NCBI RefSeq assembly: GCF_000317535.1
Contig: NC_019757.1
Coordinates: forward strand, 5,297,501-5,361,500
Source: Cylindrospermum stagnale PCC 7417
Lineage (GTDB): Bacteria > Cyanobacteriota > Cyanobacteriia > Cyanobacteriales > Nostocaceae
Direction of reading: 5' to 3'
DNA length: 64,000 bases
This document shows, in pieces, positions 36,194 through 45,501 of this stretch (position 1 is its first letter; each line of letters opens with the position of its first letter). A model generated the notes under the pieces. It did no database searches. It was given only the letters and a program-made list of their open reading frames with translations, and was not told the DNA's origin. The translations under genes were made by a program, and so were the position numbers.

Positions 36194-36945
36194 CAACGTC
36201 AATAATTCCCAGTTTAGAGAATAACTACACTGTGCCCCAGCACTACCAAGATCATTGCTCCCCATACTGCACACTTCAATGGCGACGGGGTCAGCTGTTG
36301 GTAAAGCATCCCAGGCAAGTGAAACAGCCATATCTGCCTTTACTGGATAGAGAGCAATCGTTAGTAGAGTGCTTAAAACATTCCCCAGTCAATTTAGTGA
36401 GTATCGATCCAAAGCTGGGTGAGGCTTTACTGCGGTTTTGGGCAGATGCATGTGAGCAAGCTAATAAGCCAATATTTCTCAGCATACCCTCTGGCAATAA
36501 ATTGCCGAGAAAAGATAGCCGACTTTTGAGGTGGTTTCAGGGGCGAATTGACTGGATTGCTGCCTTAGTTTTGCTGCTAGTAGTAAGTCCAGTAATGCTG
36601 GCATTGATTTTGCTGATGCGGATGTACTCACCAGGGTTGCTTTTTTCCCGTGAGTGGCATGTTGGAGAGCGAGGTAAGCTCTTTCGAGCGATCAAGTTTC
36701 GCACAACTGTGATACAAGACATGACACCTCTAGGGCATTGGCTATGTAAGTATGGTTTAGAAAATCTGCCCCAATTATGGAATGTGATCCGGGGTGAGAT
36801 GAGTTTAATGGGAAGTCGTTCTTGGACTTTAGAAGATGCTGTGCGGTTAAGTTCAGAAAGACAACGAGCACTCAATCAACTACCAGGAATTACAGCTTCA
36901 TGGGAGGTAGAGGAACAGTCTAACATCTTGCAATTAGATAGCTAA
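36190..36945 (+). CDS. hepC: HepC-like initiating sugar-phosphate transferase
   Basis: 251 residues. The C-terminal two thirds is the monotopic phosphoglycosyl transferase (bacterial sugar transferase) domain: re-entrant membrane helix at about 118-137 (WIAALVLLLVVSPVMLALIL), MYSPGLLFSREWHVGERGKLFRAIKFRT, and NLPQLWNVIRGEMSLMG. The four to five N-terminal membrane spans of WbaP-type enzymes are absent. The catalytic Asp-Glu pair (SLDELPQ in PglC-type enzymes) reads GLENLPQ here, and GPRP reads GSRS. It should start the lipid-linked unit of the envelope polysaccharide. hepC directly upstream of the hepA exporter is the Anabaena arrangement (alr2834/alr2835, from memory). Confidence 0.85.
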   Translation: MTTSIIPSLENNYTVPQHYQDHCSPYCTLQWRRGQLLVKHPRQVKQPYLPLLDREQSLVECLKHSPVNLVSIDPKLGEALLRFWADACEQANKPIFLSIPSGNKLPRKDSRLLRWFQGRIDWIAALVLLLVVSPVMLALILLMRMYSPGLLFSREWHVGERGKLFRAIKFRTTVIQDMTPLGHWLCKYGLENLPQLWNVIRGEMSLMGSRSWTLEDAVRLSSERQRALNQLPGITASWEVEEQSNILQLDS

Positions 36946-37242
36946 AGATTGTGCTTAATTTCTGGCTTATTGGGTTGGTATCGCACAGTAATTATCATAT
37001 TTACTGGTATAGTAATATCTGAAAATTGTCTTGATTACAGCCACATAGCTATACTAGAGCCAGCAATTTATCTACACAAATTCACGCCCAGCAAAGTTAT
37101 TTTCTCTCTCCTCAATCCTGCAAAAATGACTTTGGAAAAAAGTGCGGTAATTATTGAATTTATTTACCGCACTCTATCTGGATAAAAATATTTGCCTAGC
37201 GTCTCTAATGGTCTATTTGCCTTGACAAATTATTTTTGGAAA
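36946..37242. other. hepC-hepA spacer with hairpin
   Basis: About 300 bp. A 78-codon frame (36949-37185) is open but has no protein-like features. AGTGCGGTAA (37141-37150) pairs exactly with TTACCGCACT (37164-37173), a stem-loop about 70 bp before the hepA start that might attenuate readthrough or protect the hepA message. Confidence 0.5.
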
Positions 37243-39099
37243 ATGTTCATGCATCGGAAATTTTATCGAGCAATCAGCAATCTGTTCAAGGCTACTAAAT
37301 TTTGGCAGGAAAACTATTTGATTTTGCGAGAATTTAAACACTTTCGCCAGATTGCCATACTTGCCTTAATCTTTTCATTTTTGGCGGCTACATTTGAAGG
37401 TGTTAGTCTTGGTTTCTTGCTATCGTTTTTGCAGAGCTTAACTAGCCCCAATGCTGAACCAATTCATATAGGAATAGACTGGTTCGATAACTTGATATTG
37501 GGCGTTAATACTTCAGCAGTTAGCCGCCTATATCGGGTATCTGGGCTGATATTGTTAAGTACTTTGATGCGTGCAACCTTCAATTACTTTGGACAAGTCT
37601 ACACCGAATTATCTCAACTACATCTTGGCGCTCGCTTACGTAAGCAAATTTTTGAACAGTTGCAATCTTTATCGCTGAGTTACTTTGCTAAAACTCGTTC
37701 TGGTGAACTGATAAACACAATTACTACAGAAATTGAGAGGATAAGACAAGGTTTTAGTGGAGGGGCATTTTTATTTACCAGAGGGTTGACAGCTACTGTC
37801 TACTTAATCACAATGTTTTTGCTATCATGGCAAATGACGCTAATTTCTGTATTTTTATTTACACTTTTAGGCGTCGGATTGTCAAATTTAAATGCCAGAG
37901 TGAGAGAAACTAGTTTTGGCATGTCAGTTGCTAATGGTAATTTTACATCAACAGCCATAGAATTTATTAATGGTATTCGTACAGTTCATGCCTGTGGTAC
38001 TCAAGAATTGGAGCGTCAGCGTTACTATAAAGCTAGCGATCAAGTAGTCAGTACTTCAACTAAAGTTGTTTTAACCTGGACACTTGTGAGGCCAATTGCT
38101 GAAGCTGTAGCTACTACAGTACTGGTCGGGATGATTATTTTAGCCTTCACTAACTTTGTGGTGAACGGTACGCTACAAGTTGCTTCTTTACTCACTTTTT
38201 TCTTTGTACTTTTCCGCCTTGTACCATTTGTTCAAGATATTAATGGCACAAGAGCATTTATCAGTACTCTCCAAGGTTCAGCAGACAATATTAAAAACTT
38301 GTTGACAACTAAGGATAAAACTTATTTTCAAAATGGGCCAATTGAGTTTCAGGGTTTACAAAGGTCAATCGATTTAGTATCTGTAGATTTTAGCTATAGT
38401 GCTAATCAGCCAGTGCTAAATAATATTACGCTTACCATTGAACGGGGAAAAATGACAGCATTAGTCGGAGCTTCTGGTGCTGGTAAAACAACACTTGCCG
38501 ATTTAATTCCTCGATTTTATGATGCTACAGATGGCTATATTTTCATTGATGAAGTTGATGTGCGGCACTTTGAAATCAACTCTCTACGGCGCAAGATAGC
38601 TGTGGTTAGCCAGGATACATTTATTTTCAATACTTCTGTTGAAAAGAATATTGCTTACGGTGCATCAGAGGTAACTGAAGCGGAAATTCATGAAGCTGCT
38701 CAACTGGCGAATGCACTGGAATTTATTTTGGAAATGCCTGAAGGTTTTGATACACAGTTGGGAGATAGGGGTGTGCGGTTATCTGGAGGACAAAGGCAGC
38801 GAATTGCAATTGCGCGGGCTTTGCTGCGGAACCCAGAAATTTTGATTTTGGATGAAGCTACCAGCGCTTTAGATTCTGTGTCCGAGCGGTTAATTCAGGA
38901 ATCATTAGAAAAGCTGTCTATTGGTCGAACAGTAATTACAATTGCTCACCGTCTCTCGACTATTGCGAAAGCAGATAAGGTTGTGGTATTAGAACAGGGA
39001 CGGATAGTTGAGCAGGGTAAATACCAAGAACTACTTGAGCTTAAAGGTAAGCTTTGGAAATATCACCAAATGCAGTACGAAAGCACTCAATCAGAGTAA
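37243..39099 (+). CDS. hepA: HepA-like ABC exporter (fused membrane and ATPase domains)
   Basis: 618 residues from ATG 37243; the ATG at 37249 is equally possible and an open TTG lies at 37192. The transmembrane domain (about 40-330) has six spans (first: IAILALIFSFLAATFEGVSLGFLL). The ATPase follows: Walker A GASGAGKTTLADL, Q-loop VSQDTFIF, signature LSGGQRQRIAIARALL, Walker B EILILDEATSALDS, H-loop TIAHRLST. All catalytic residues are intact. It is an MsbA-type half-transporter that acts as a homodimer. In Anabaena HepA is needed for the heterocyst envelope polysaccharide layer, probably by moving the lipid-linked unit across the cytoplasmic membrane; mutants cannot fix nitrogen in air. Confidence 0.92.
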   Translation: MFMHRKFYRAISNLFKATKFWQENYLILREFKHFRQIAILALIFSFLAATFEGVSLGFLLSFLQSLTSPNAEPIHIGIDWFDNLILGVNTSAVSRLYRVSGLILLSTLMRATFNYFGQVYTELSQLHLGARLRKQIFEQLQSLSLSYFAKTRSGELINTITTEIERIRQGFSGGAFLFTRGLTATVYLITMFLLSWQMTLISVFLFTLLGVGLSNLNARVRETSFGMSVANGNFTSTAIEFINGIRTVHACGTQELERQRYYKASDQVVSTSTKVVLTWTLVRPIAEAVATTVLVGMIILAFTNFVVNGTLQVASLLTFFFVLFRLVPFVQDINGTRAFISTLQGSADNIKNLLTTKDKTYFQNGPIEFQGLQRSIDLVSVDFSYSANQPVLNNITLTIERGKMTALVGASGAGKTTLADLIPRFYDATDGYIFIDEVDVRHFEINSLRRKIAVVSQDTFIFNTSVEKNIAYGASEVTEAEIHEAAQLANALEFILEMPEGFDTQLGDRGVRLSGGQRQRIAIARALLRNPEILILDEATSALDSVSERLIQESLEKLSIGRTVITIAHRLSTIAKADKVVVLEQGRIVEQGKYQELLELKGKLWKYHQMQYESTQSE

Positions 39100-39180
39100 A
39101 TAAATTTCTAAATTATGACAGCTATAAGCATAGATATCATGAATGATAATCTATTTAGTTGGTTACTCATATCTGGTTGA

Positions 39181-40704
39181 ATGTTTGAGAAATTAATCAA
39201 GGAACTTAATTTTTTAACCCAGTTATTTATGGCTGATTTGATCAATCGTTTAGAATGGTTGCCCTTACAACCTGCTAATTATGAGCAGATTTCTTCATCT
39301 ACATTAAATGTTGAGGCTAAATCGCCCTATCAGCCAATACTTTTTTGTATAGCCCATGACTTCACTCCCTTAAAAACACCAATTGCTATTCGAGCTAATA
39401 AGCTGTTAAGACAATTTGGGAAAACTTGGCGAATAAATATATTAACTGGGACAAAGGATGCTTATTTACCTGAAGAAGCAACGATTCATTATGTGAAAAG
39501 TTGGTGTCCCAAACTGATAATTGAATGGATTGGTAAGCTGAGGCTGGAGAAGTTATTAACCTTATTAATTTGGCCAGATGCGGAAATTTTTTGGATTTTA
39601 CCTGCATTACTAAAAGGTTATCAGCAAATTAAGCAACAGAAGGCTGATGCTATTTTTGTATTTATGATGCCCTATTCAGCCGGTTTAGTGGGAGTGGTGC
39701 TGAAGTGGCTGACAGGTTTGCCTTTAGTGCTGAGTTTGGATGATTCACTTAGTTGCACTGATATGCATTCAACTTCTACTACTTGGCTGCATTATTATCT
39801 CGAACGCTGGCTAGAAAATTTTTATGTGCGTCAAGCTGATGCAGTAGTTTACGTTTCTCAATTCAATCTGAATTTGGTAAAAAAACGCCAACCTGAAAAG
39901 CAACAATCAAAGTTTCATTTGATTCGTTGTGGTGCTGATCCGCTGGATTTTTCTAGTCCCATTATTCCCTCTGGTGCGTCTGCTAGGCGAACAAATAGTA
40001 ACACATCTTTCGAGATTGTATATACTGGTGGCATGAACGGCTGGTATGAATTTTATCATCATCCTGAAGAACGGAAGTTGCCGAAAAGACTGTACAAAGC
40101 TTGGATGGAATTAGGCTACTATAAACGGGCAAGAATTGACTGCCGGAGTTCTAGTCCAGTTTTTGTAGGTAAAGCAGTACAGCAAGTGCTAGCTCAAAAT
40201 CCTGACTGGGAGAAAAAAATTCAGCTTGCAGTCTACGGTAACAGCTTTCCAGAATTTGTAGTCCAAAAGGTTTTAGAAACCCAAAATCTTACAGATGTTG
40301 TTTCTGTTTCGGGTGCTTTGCCCCATTTTCAAGCGATTCAACTGGCAAGACAAGCTGACCTTTTATTTATAACTTTGCCTAATCGTCCTGATGGCACTCC
40401 AGGTGGGCGTATTTCATGTAAAACCTATGAATATCTGATGACAGATCGACCGATTTTGGCAGCAGTACCTAAAGGAGAAAACTGGGATTATTTGCAGGAT
40501 AAACCGGGAGTTTGGTTGGTTGAACCCACGGATGTAGAAGTTATGAGTCAGGTAATCTTTTATGTAGCTGCTGCTGCTTTTTCTGGTTCTCCGCTGAGGT
40601 TTGGTCGCACAGAGATTCAACAAGAACTTAGCTATATCAACTTGGTTCAAGATTATTTAAAAATCTTTGACGCAGTTTGCTTAAAATCCACTATTGCTCA
40701 TTGA
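39181..40704 (+). CDS. Glycosyltransferase, GT4-like, extended
   Basis: 507 residues, longer than an ordinary GT4 (about 380). ILFCIAHDFTPLKTPIAIRANKLLRQFG opens the GT-B fold, PLVLSLDDSLSCTD and ADAVVYVSQFNLNLVKKRQPE are in the acceptor half, and the C-terminal half has IQLAVYGNSFPEFVV, VVSVSGALPHFQAIQLARQADLLF and GRISCKTYEYLMTDRPILAAV, which replaces the usual E-x7-E site. An insertion at about 280-320 (EFYHHPEERKLPKRLYKAWMEL) is unusual. It lies 81 bp after hepA and, as I recall, corresponds to alr2836. It most likely adds one residue of the repeat unit. Confidence 0.85.
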   Translation: MFEKLIKELNFLTQLFMADLINRLEWLPLQPANYEQISSSTLNVEAKSPYQPILFCIAHDFTPLKTPIAIRANKLLRQFGKTWRINILTGTKDAYLPEEATIHYVKSWCPKLIIEWIGKLRLEKLLTLLIWPDAEIFWILPALLKGYQQIKQQKADAIFVFMMPYSAGLVGVVLKWLTGLPLVLSLDDSLSCTDMHSTSTTWLHYYLERWLENFYVRQADAVVYVSQFNLNLVKKRQPEKQQSKFHLIRCGADPLDFSSPIIPSGASARRTNSNTSFEIVYTGGMNGWYEFYHHPEERKLPKRLYKAWMELGYYKRARIDCRSSSPVFVGKAVQQVLAQNPDWEKKIQLAVYGNSFPEFVVQKVLETQNLTDVVSVSGALPHFQAIQLARQADLLFITLPNRPDGTPGGRISCKTYEYLMTDRPILAAVPKGENWDYLQDKPGVWLVEPTDVEVMSQVIFYVAAAAFSGSPLRFGRTEIQQELSYINLVQDYLKIFDAVCLKSTIAH

Positions 40705-40709
40705 AATTT

Positions 40710-41879
40710 ATGAAAATTACGCTCACTTGCAATACAGGTTTGGGGACAGGAGGGCAGGGAGTTTGCTTGGCGAATGCAGCAGCAGGTTTAAGTACAATTG
40801 CAGATTTAACTGTATTTTGTGGTGGTTTGGAAAAACCGCAAGCTGATTTTCCAGTTCATCCTGTGGGACATTCTCGTTGGAGCAGACGATTACTTTCTAC
40901 CCCTTTGTTACGTCGTCGCAATGATTGGGCTGTGTTACTCAGTGATTTATATTTTGATCAACAGGTGAGCAAAAGATTAAAATCTCAACCCTGTGATTTA
41001 ATTATGGGGGTAGCAGGTCAAACTAATTTGGGATTTAAGGCAGCTAAAGCCAAAGGTGCAAGGGCTTGGCTATATTGCCTAAATAATTATCTTCCCTTTA
41101 TGCAAGAACAAATTCAGCAAGAGATGAGGATGCTTTCTGAAGCTACTGTGGCTAGTATGAATCCGATGATGCTGCAACGGTTTTTAGGGGAGTGTAAGCA
41201 AGCTGATTTAATTATTGTGCTTTCGGAAGTGGCAAAACAAACTTTTGTGCAAGCTGGATTTGCACCAGAAGAAATTGCGGTGCTGACACCTTTTGTAGAT
41301 ACGGTCAGATTTCATCCTGTTCCGAAACTTGATCAGGTTTTTCGGGTGCTTTATGTGGGGACAATTGAACCTCGTAAAGGGGTACCATATTTGATTAATG
41401 CTTTTGCTAACGCAAATATTCCTAACTCGGAACTGTTAATAGTTGGTGGCACTTCAACCCGCGCTTTGCGAATATTAATGGAAAATGCCTTAAGTAAACA
41501 TGCCAATATTAAGCAGGAGTTTTGGGATTTCAGTTGTGCCGACCCTACGGCAGTTTTCGGCAAATGCTCGGTTTTAGTTTTACCTTCTGTAGAAGACGGC
41601 TTTGGCTTGGTGGCGTTAGAAGCGATGGCTTGTGGACTGCCTGTAATTGTGACTTCTCAATCTGGGGCGGCTGATGTTGTTTCTCAGGGAGTTAATGGTT
41701 TTATTGTTCCTCCTAGAGATGTGGAAAGTCTGGGGAATAAACTCATATTTTTAGCTGAGAATGAAACTACTAGAACAGAGATGGGTCAGGCTGCCAGAAT
41801 CACGGCTGAACAACAAACTCAAGAACTTTACCAGCAAAATTTACGCCAAATATTTAGAAGCCAAGAACTACTTAACTAA
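40710..41879 (+). CDS. Family 4 glycosyltransferase
   Basis: 389 residues from ATG 40710 (MKITLTCNTGLGTGGQGVCLANA), five bases after the previous stop. The GT-B donor half is clear: FRVLYVGTIEPRKGVPYLINAFAN, SELLIVGG, and the E-x7-E motif in VEDGFGLVALEAMACGLPVIVTSQSGAADVV. The upstream half shows a Gly-rich acceptor loop (GTGGQG). Retaining transferase; sugar unknown. Tight spacing puts it in the hepA operon (alr2837 equivalent, from memory). Confidence 0.9.
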   Translation: MKITLTCNTGLGTGGQGVCLANAAAGLSTIADLTVFCGGLEKPQADFPVHPVGHSRWSRRLLSTPLLRRRNDWAVLLSDLYFDQQVSKRLKSQPCDLIMGVAGQTNLGFKAAKAKGARAWLYCLNNYLPFMQEQIQQEMRMLSEATVASMNPMMLQRFLGECKQADLIIVLSEVAKQTFVQAGFAPEEIAVLTPFVDTVRFHPVPKLDQVFRVLYVGTIEPRKGVPYLINAFANANIPNSELLIVGGTSTRALRILMENALSKHANIKQEFWDFSCADPTAVFGKCSVLVLPSVEDGFGLVALEAMACGLPVIVTSQSGAADVVSQGVNGFIVPPRDVESLGNKLIFLAENETTRTEMGQAARITAEQQTQELYQQNLRQIFRSQELLN

Positions 41880-42039
41880 TCTGTATATACCAATTTTATT
41901 TGACGAAAATGAAAAAGGAAAGGCAGGCAGTTTTGTCAGAGATCAGCAGAGGGTTATAGGTGACAGTCCAGGCGTATGGTAGTTTTTCAAAAAACCGAAA
42001 TCCTATATATAGTAACCGTCAGAAATAAGGGTGTTAAAT

Positions 42040-43173
42040 ATGAATTTTACGTTGGTTGAACAAGAAATGATTTTTCACTGCTCTGCTGCTGATATCAGGG
42101 GGGGTGGTGGTATTGAAACTTATGTGGCTTCTTTGGTAAATTCGCAAATTTATGGGGTGAGTCAATGTACTATTAATTCCTTGAGAAATCTGGAACAAAG
42201 CCAGTTCAAATTGCTGCACATTCATGATCCAGATATGCTGGTAGACTTGCGGGAAGAATGTCCAGCGGTATTTACGCTACACAATCACTCTAGCTACTGT
42301 CCCAGCGGTACGAAATTTTTAGCAGATCGTGGCAGACAATGCGATCGCAATATGCACCCCCTAGGATGCGCTTGGGGGCATGTAGTAGACGGCTGTGGGA
42401 GTCGTCGACCGCAAAATATGCTTCAAAACTGGGGGAATGCTAACAATTCCCTAGATGCATTGAAAAAACTGACCATTCCAGTGATTGCTAATAGTGATTA
42501 TGTGCGATCGCAAATTATTCGCGGTGGCCTATCACCAGACAGGGTGGTGACTCTGCGCTGTGGTGTGCAATCACCCCAAAATCCCACTGAACCTCTGAGC
42601 CGGGAAATTCACCAAAATCAGCGGATTTTATTTGCTGGGCGGATTGTGGCTTATAAAGGCATTGAATGGCTATTAAAAGCTATGGCAAAAACTGATGAGC
42701 GTATCCATCTTGACATTGCTGGTGATGGTTGGGGTAAGCCAAGCATGGAAAAATTAGCCCAGAAGATGGGATTAAGCGATCGCATTACTTGGCATGGTTG
42801 GTGTAATAGTGACAAATTAGCAACACTTTATCAACAATGCTTGGCTGTAGTTTTTCCTAGTCTTTGGCCTGAACCTGCGGGTCTTGTAACCTTAGAGGCT
42901 TATGCCCGCTATCGCCCTGTAATTGCTAGTGCTGTTGGCGGTATTCCGGAACATTTGCAAGATGGCGTCACAGGCATCCTTGTACCACCAAATCATATTT
43001 CTCAGCTAGCTGCTGCCATCAACGAACTAGCAGCCAACTATCAAAAAAGTCGACTGATGGGTGAAAAAGGTCAGGCTTGGTTCCAGGAAGAATTTACGAT
43101 TGATGTTCACGCTAAACGACTAGAAAAGATTTACACCAAAACCATTACTGACTTTCATTTAAAAACTTATTAG
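42040..43173 (+). CDS. Family 4 glycosyltransferase
   Basis: 377 residues from ATG 42040, about 7 bp after TAAGGGTG; a GTG at 42031 and an ATG at 42067 are in the same frame. The start region IFHCSAADIRGGGGIETYVASL has the Gly-rich acceptor loop. The donor half has RILFAGRIVAYKGIEWLLKAMAK, LDIAGDGWGKPSMEKLAQKMG and the E-x7-E motif in SLWPEPAGLVTLEAYARYRPVIASAVGGIPE. Between the halves is a Cys-rich loop (HSSYCPSGTKFLADRGRQCDRNMHPLGCAWGHVVDGCG) seen in a subset of GT4 enzymes that may bind a metal. Part of the HEP-like island, 160 bp after the previous gene. Confidence 0.9.
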   Translation: MNFTLVEQEMIFHCSAADIRGGGGIETYVASLVNSQIYGVSQCTINSLRNLEQSQFKLLHIHDPDMLVDLREECPAVFTLHNHSSYCPSGTKFLADRGRQCDRNMHPLGCAWGHVVDGCGSRRPQNMLQNWGNANNSLDALKKLTIPVIANSDYVRSQIIRGGLSPDRVVTLRCGVQSPQNPTEPLSREIHQNQRILFAGRIVAYKGIEWLLKAMAKTDERIHLDIAGDGWGKPSMEKLAQKMGLSDRITWHGWCNSDKLATLYQQCLAVVFPSLWPEPAGLVTLEAYARYRPVIASAVGGIPEHLQDGVTGILVPPNHISQLAAAINELAANYQKSRLMGEKGQAWFQEEFTIDVHAKRLEKIYTKTITDFHLKTY

Positions 43174-43220
43174 ACAATACTTAATTTATTGTAAATAGAC
43201 AATACACAAACAAAAAACTC

Positions 43221-44420
43221 ATGCATAATAGTTTTGGCAAATTCCCCGAAAAAATATATTTCTATTGTGATCCTAGAGAAAAAGTTGCAGCGGGAGATAA
43301 ATTCCAGCATTTGTTAATTTGTTTAGCAGAAGGTTTTCAAGAACTGGGAATTCTCTTCTTTTCAAATGTTAACTATTGGCAAAATTCACTAGAAACAAAT
43401 AGTTTTCTCTTTCGGCACGATCCAGAAATTACACCTGATGATTGTTCGATTGTGGTGTTAACCAATAATTGGTATCACGCAGACATTCCTCTACCAGAAA
43501 AATTATTTCATCCCCAGCGTAAATATATAACTGTTTACTTAGATGGAGAGGATGATGATAAAACTTATAGTAAAAAATCCGAATTCAGCCAATTTGATTT
43601 GATCTTGAGAAATCATTTTAACTCGAAACTAAATTATGGACATAATTTTTATCCCTGGGCTTTTGGACTGAGTAACCGGATACTGCAAGAACTTAAAGAA
43701 GTACCAAATTTTTCGGAAAGAAAAAACCGAATTCTCATTAATTTCCGACATTGGAAGTCAGGTCATCCAGTCAGAAATATCAGTTGTAGTGAATTCATCC
43801 CCCGGATTAAAAATATTCTACCCATCGACACCTCTGTCGATAGTCCTGATAACCACCCAGTAGAAGGTTACGATTATCTACAATGGGTGCAAACCGGTGG
43901 ACGTCACTATCCAACTTACTATCAACGCCTCCAAGATTCAGTTGCATGCACTTGCTTTGGGGGATTTTTTATACCTTCTTATCCTCAGAATCCAGGAGAT
44001 TTAATTAATCGTACTCTCAAGCATTTTTTCACCAAATTGAGATTAAAGACCAACACAATTGTGCAGTGGGATAGTTGGCGATTTTGGGAGTCTTTAGCGG
44101 CAGGATGTGCTACTTTTCATGTAGATTTCGAGAAATATGGTATTGCTTTGCCTGTGATGCCAGAGAATTGGCGGCATTATATTGGCATCGATTTAGACAA
44201 TATACAAGCAACAATAGACAGAATAGTTGATCAGCCAGAAATTCTCGAAAGCATTGCTACAGAAGGCAGGCTGTGGGCACTAAAGCATTATAGTCCTGGA
44301 TCTACAGCATTACGTTTTTTGGAGACAATTTACCGGAATGAAACAATAGATAAAAGTAGACTTTTACAGGAGCATCCTTTGACATCTCCTGCTTTAGCAA
44401 ATAGAAAAATTATTCAATGA
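43221..44420 (+). CDS. Uncharacterised HEP-island protein, possible glycosyltransferase
   Basis: 399 residues, soluble, with no signal peptide. No standard GT motif is obvious. The segment TIVQWDSWRFWESLAAGCATFHVDFEKYGIALPVMPENWRHYIGIDL followed by a block ending ILESIATEGRLWALKHYSPGSTALRFL resembles the C-terminal donor half of exostosin/GT1-like proteins (F-W-E-x-L-A-A-G-C). ILINFRHWKSGHPVRN may belong to a phosphate-binding loop. It starts 47 bp after the preceding GT4, and its stop overlaps the next start (ATGA at 44417-44420), so it is translated with its neighbours. Function is inferred from place and that weak resemblance. Confidence 0.75.
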   Translation: MHNSFGKFPEKIYFYCDPREKVAAGDKFQHLLICLAEGFQELGILFFSNVNYWQNSLETNSFLFRHDPEITPDDCSIVVLTNNWYHADIPLPEKLFHPQRKYITVYLDGEDDDKTYSKKSEFSQFDLILRNHFNSKLNYGHNFYPWAFGLSNRILQELKEVPNFSERKNRILINFRHWKSGHPVRNISCSEFIPRIKNILPIDTSVDSPDNHPVEGYDYLQWVQTGGRHYPTYYQRLQDSVACTCFGGFFIPSYPQNPGDLINRTLKHFFTKLRLKTNTIVQWDSWRFWESLAAGCATFHVDFEKYGIALPVMPENWRHYIGIDLDNIQATIDRIVDQPEILESIATEGRLWALKHYSPGSTALRFLETIYRNETIDKSRLLQEHPLTSPALANRKIIQ

Positions 44421-45421
44421 TTCAACTTATGTCTATAGATACTAAATTACAAGAACCTCTGGTCAGTGTGATTATTCCCACTTATAATCGACCAGAATAC
44501 CTCAAACAAGCAATTGCTAGCGCCCTTCTACAGACTTATCAAAACATTGAAATTATTGTTTCTGATAATTGTAGTTCTGAAAACCCCCAAGCTATTATTG
44601 AATCTTTTGGTGATTCCCGCATTCGATTTTGGCGACAACAGTACAACGTGGGCATGATTGCTAATCAACTATCAGCCTTTAAGATGGCGCGAGGCAAATA
44701 TGTTGCTAGTCTCCATGATGATGATATGTGGAATCAGGATTTTTTGTCTAAGCTTGTGCCGCCTCTAGAAGCAAATTCCCAGTTAATTCTGGCTTTTTGC
44801 GACCAATATATTATCGATGCCCAGGGCAAAATTAAGGAAGTTGGTACTGAAGAAAATACACGCAATTATAAGCGAGATAAACTAGCAGCGGGGATTCATC
44901 AACCTTTTACCAAAATTGGGTTGGTTGATAAAAGTATAGCTACTGCTGCTGCTTGTGTAATTCGCAATCATATTATTGATTGGGATAGCATTCCTTTAGA
45001 AAGCGGCGGTATGTGGGATTTATATTTAACTTACATCTGCTGTATATCTGGTTTTGGTGCTTACTATTATCCTGAAAGACTGACGCGTTATCGTTGTCAT
45101 GAACAATCTGATACTATGCTCAGTGGTAGTCGAGATGTGCAGGCAAAAATTAGCAAAGCTAAAACCGAAATGTTTTGTTATCAAGTCTTGATGTTAGACG
45201 ATAGTCTACAGGAATTTAAACAACACTTTCAACAACAATGGTTAGCAGCTAATACCACTTTTGCCATTGGTTTGTTGCGGACTAAAGAGACAGTAGCAGC
45301 GCGTCCTTATCTTTGGCGGGCGTTGAGCAAACAAAGATTTAATTTCCGAACTATAGCCGCACTTATTCTTAGTTTTATTCCGCGTTTTTTAGCAAATCCA
45401 TTGCTAGGAACTGCGAAATAA
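44417..45421 (+). CDS. Family 2 glycosyltransferase
   Basis: 334 residues, starting in a 4-bp ATGA overlap with the preceding gene. GT-A fold: PLVSVIIPTYNRPEYLKQAIASALLQTYQNIEIIVSDNCSSEN, then the metal-binding VASLHDDDMWNQDF. The C-terminal third is specific (WDLYLTYICCISGFGAYYYPERLTRYRCHEQSDTM) and ends in a short hydrophobic helix (IAALILSFIPRFLANPLLG) that may anchor it to the membrane. The stop is directly followed by a heptamer array. An inverting transferase of the envelope polysaccharide pathway; donor unknown. Confidence 0.9.
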   Translation: MIQLMSIDTKLQEPLVSVIIPTYNRPEYLKQAIASALLQTYQNIEIIVSDNCSSENPQAIIESFGDSRIRFWRQQYNVGMIANQLSAFKMARGKYVASLHDDDMWNQDFLSKLVPPLEANSQLILAFCDQYIIDAQGKIKEVGTEENTRNYKRDKLAAGIHQPFTKIGLVDKSIATAAACVIRNHIIDWDSIPLESGGMWDLYLTYICCISGFGAYYYPERLTRYRCHEQSDTMLSGSRDVQAKISKAKTEMFCYQVLMLDDSLQEFKQHFQQQWLAANTTFAIGLLRTKETVAARPYLWRALSKQRFNFRTIAALILSFIPRFLANPLLGTAK

Positions 45422-45422
45422 G

Positions 45423-45490
45423 GTAATTGGGAATTGGTAATTGGTAATTGGGAATTGGTAATTGGTAATTGGTAATTGGGAATTGGTAAG
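45423..45490. repeat. Heptamer array (TAATTGG)n
   Basis: About nine 7-bp units of TAATTGG with some GAATTGG variants, beginning 2 bp after a stop codon and ending just before the ribosome binding site (GGGAGGTGG) of the next gene. It belongs to the STRR class and is the reverse complement, in type, of the array at 10135. Confidence 0.85.
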
Positions 45491-45501
45491 GGAGGTGGTG
45501 T

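Noticed and set aside
36949-37185. 78-codon ORF between hepC and hepA
   Set aside because: No family features and its end coincides with a hairpin; best read as hepA leader DNA.
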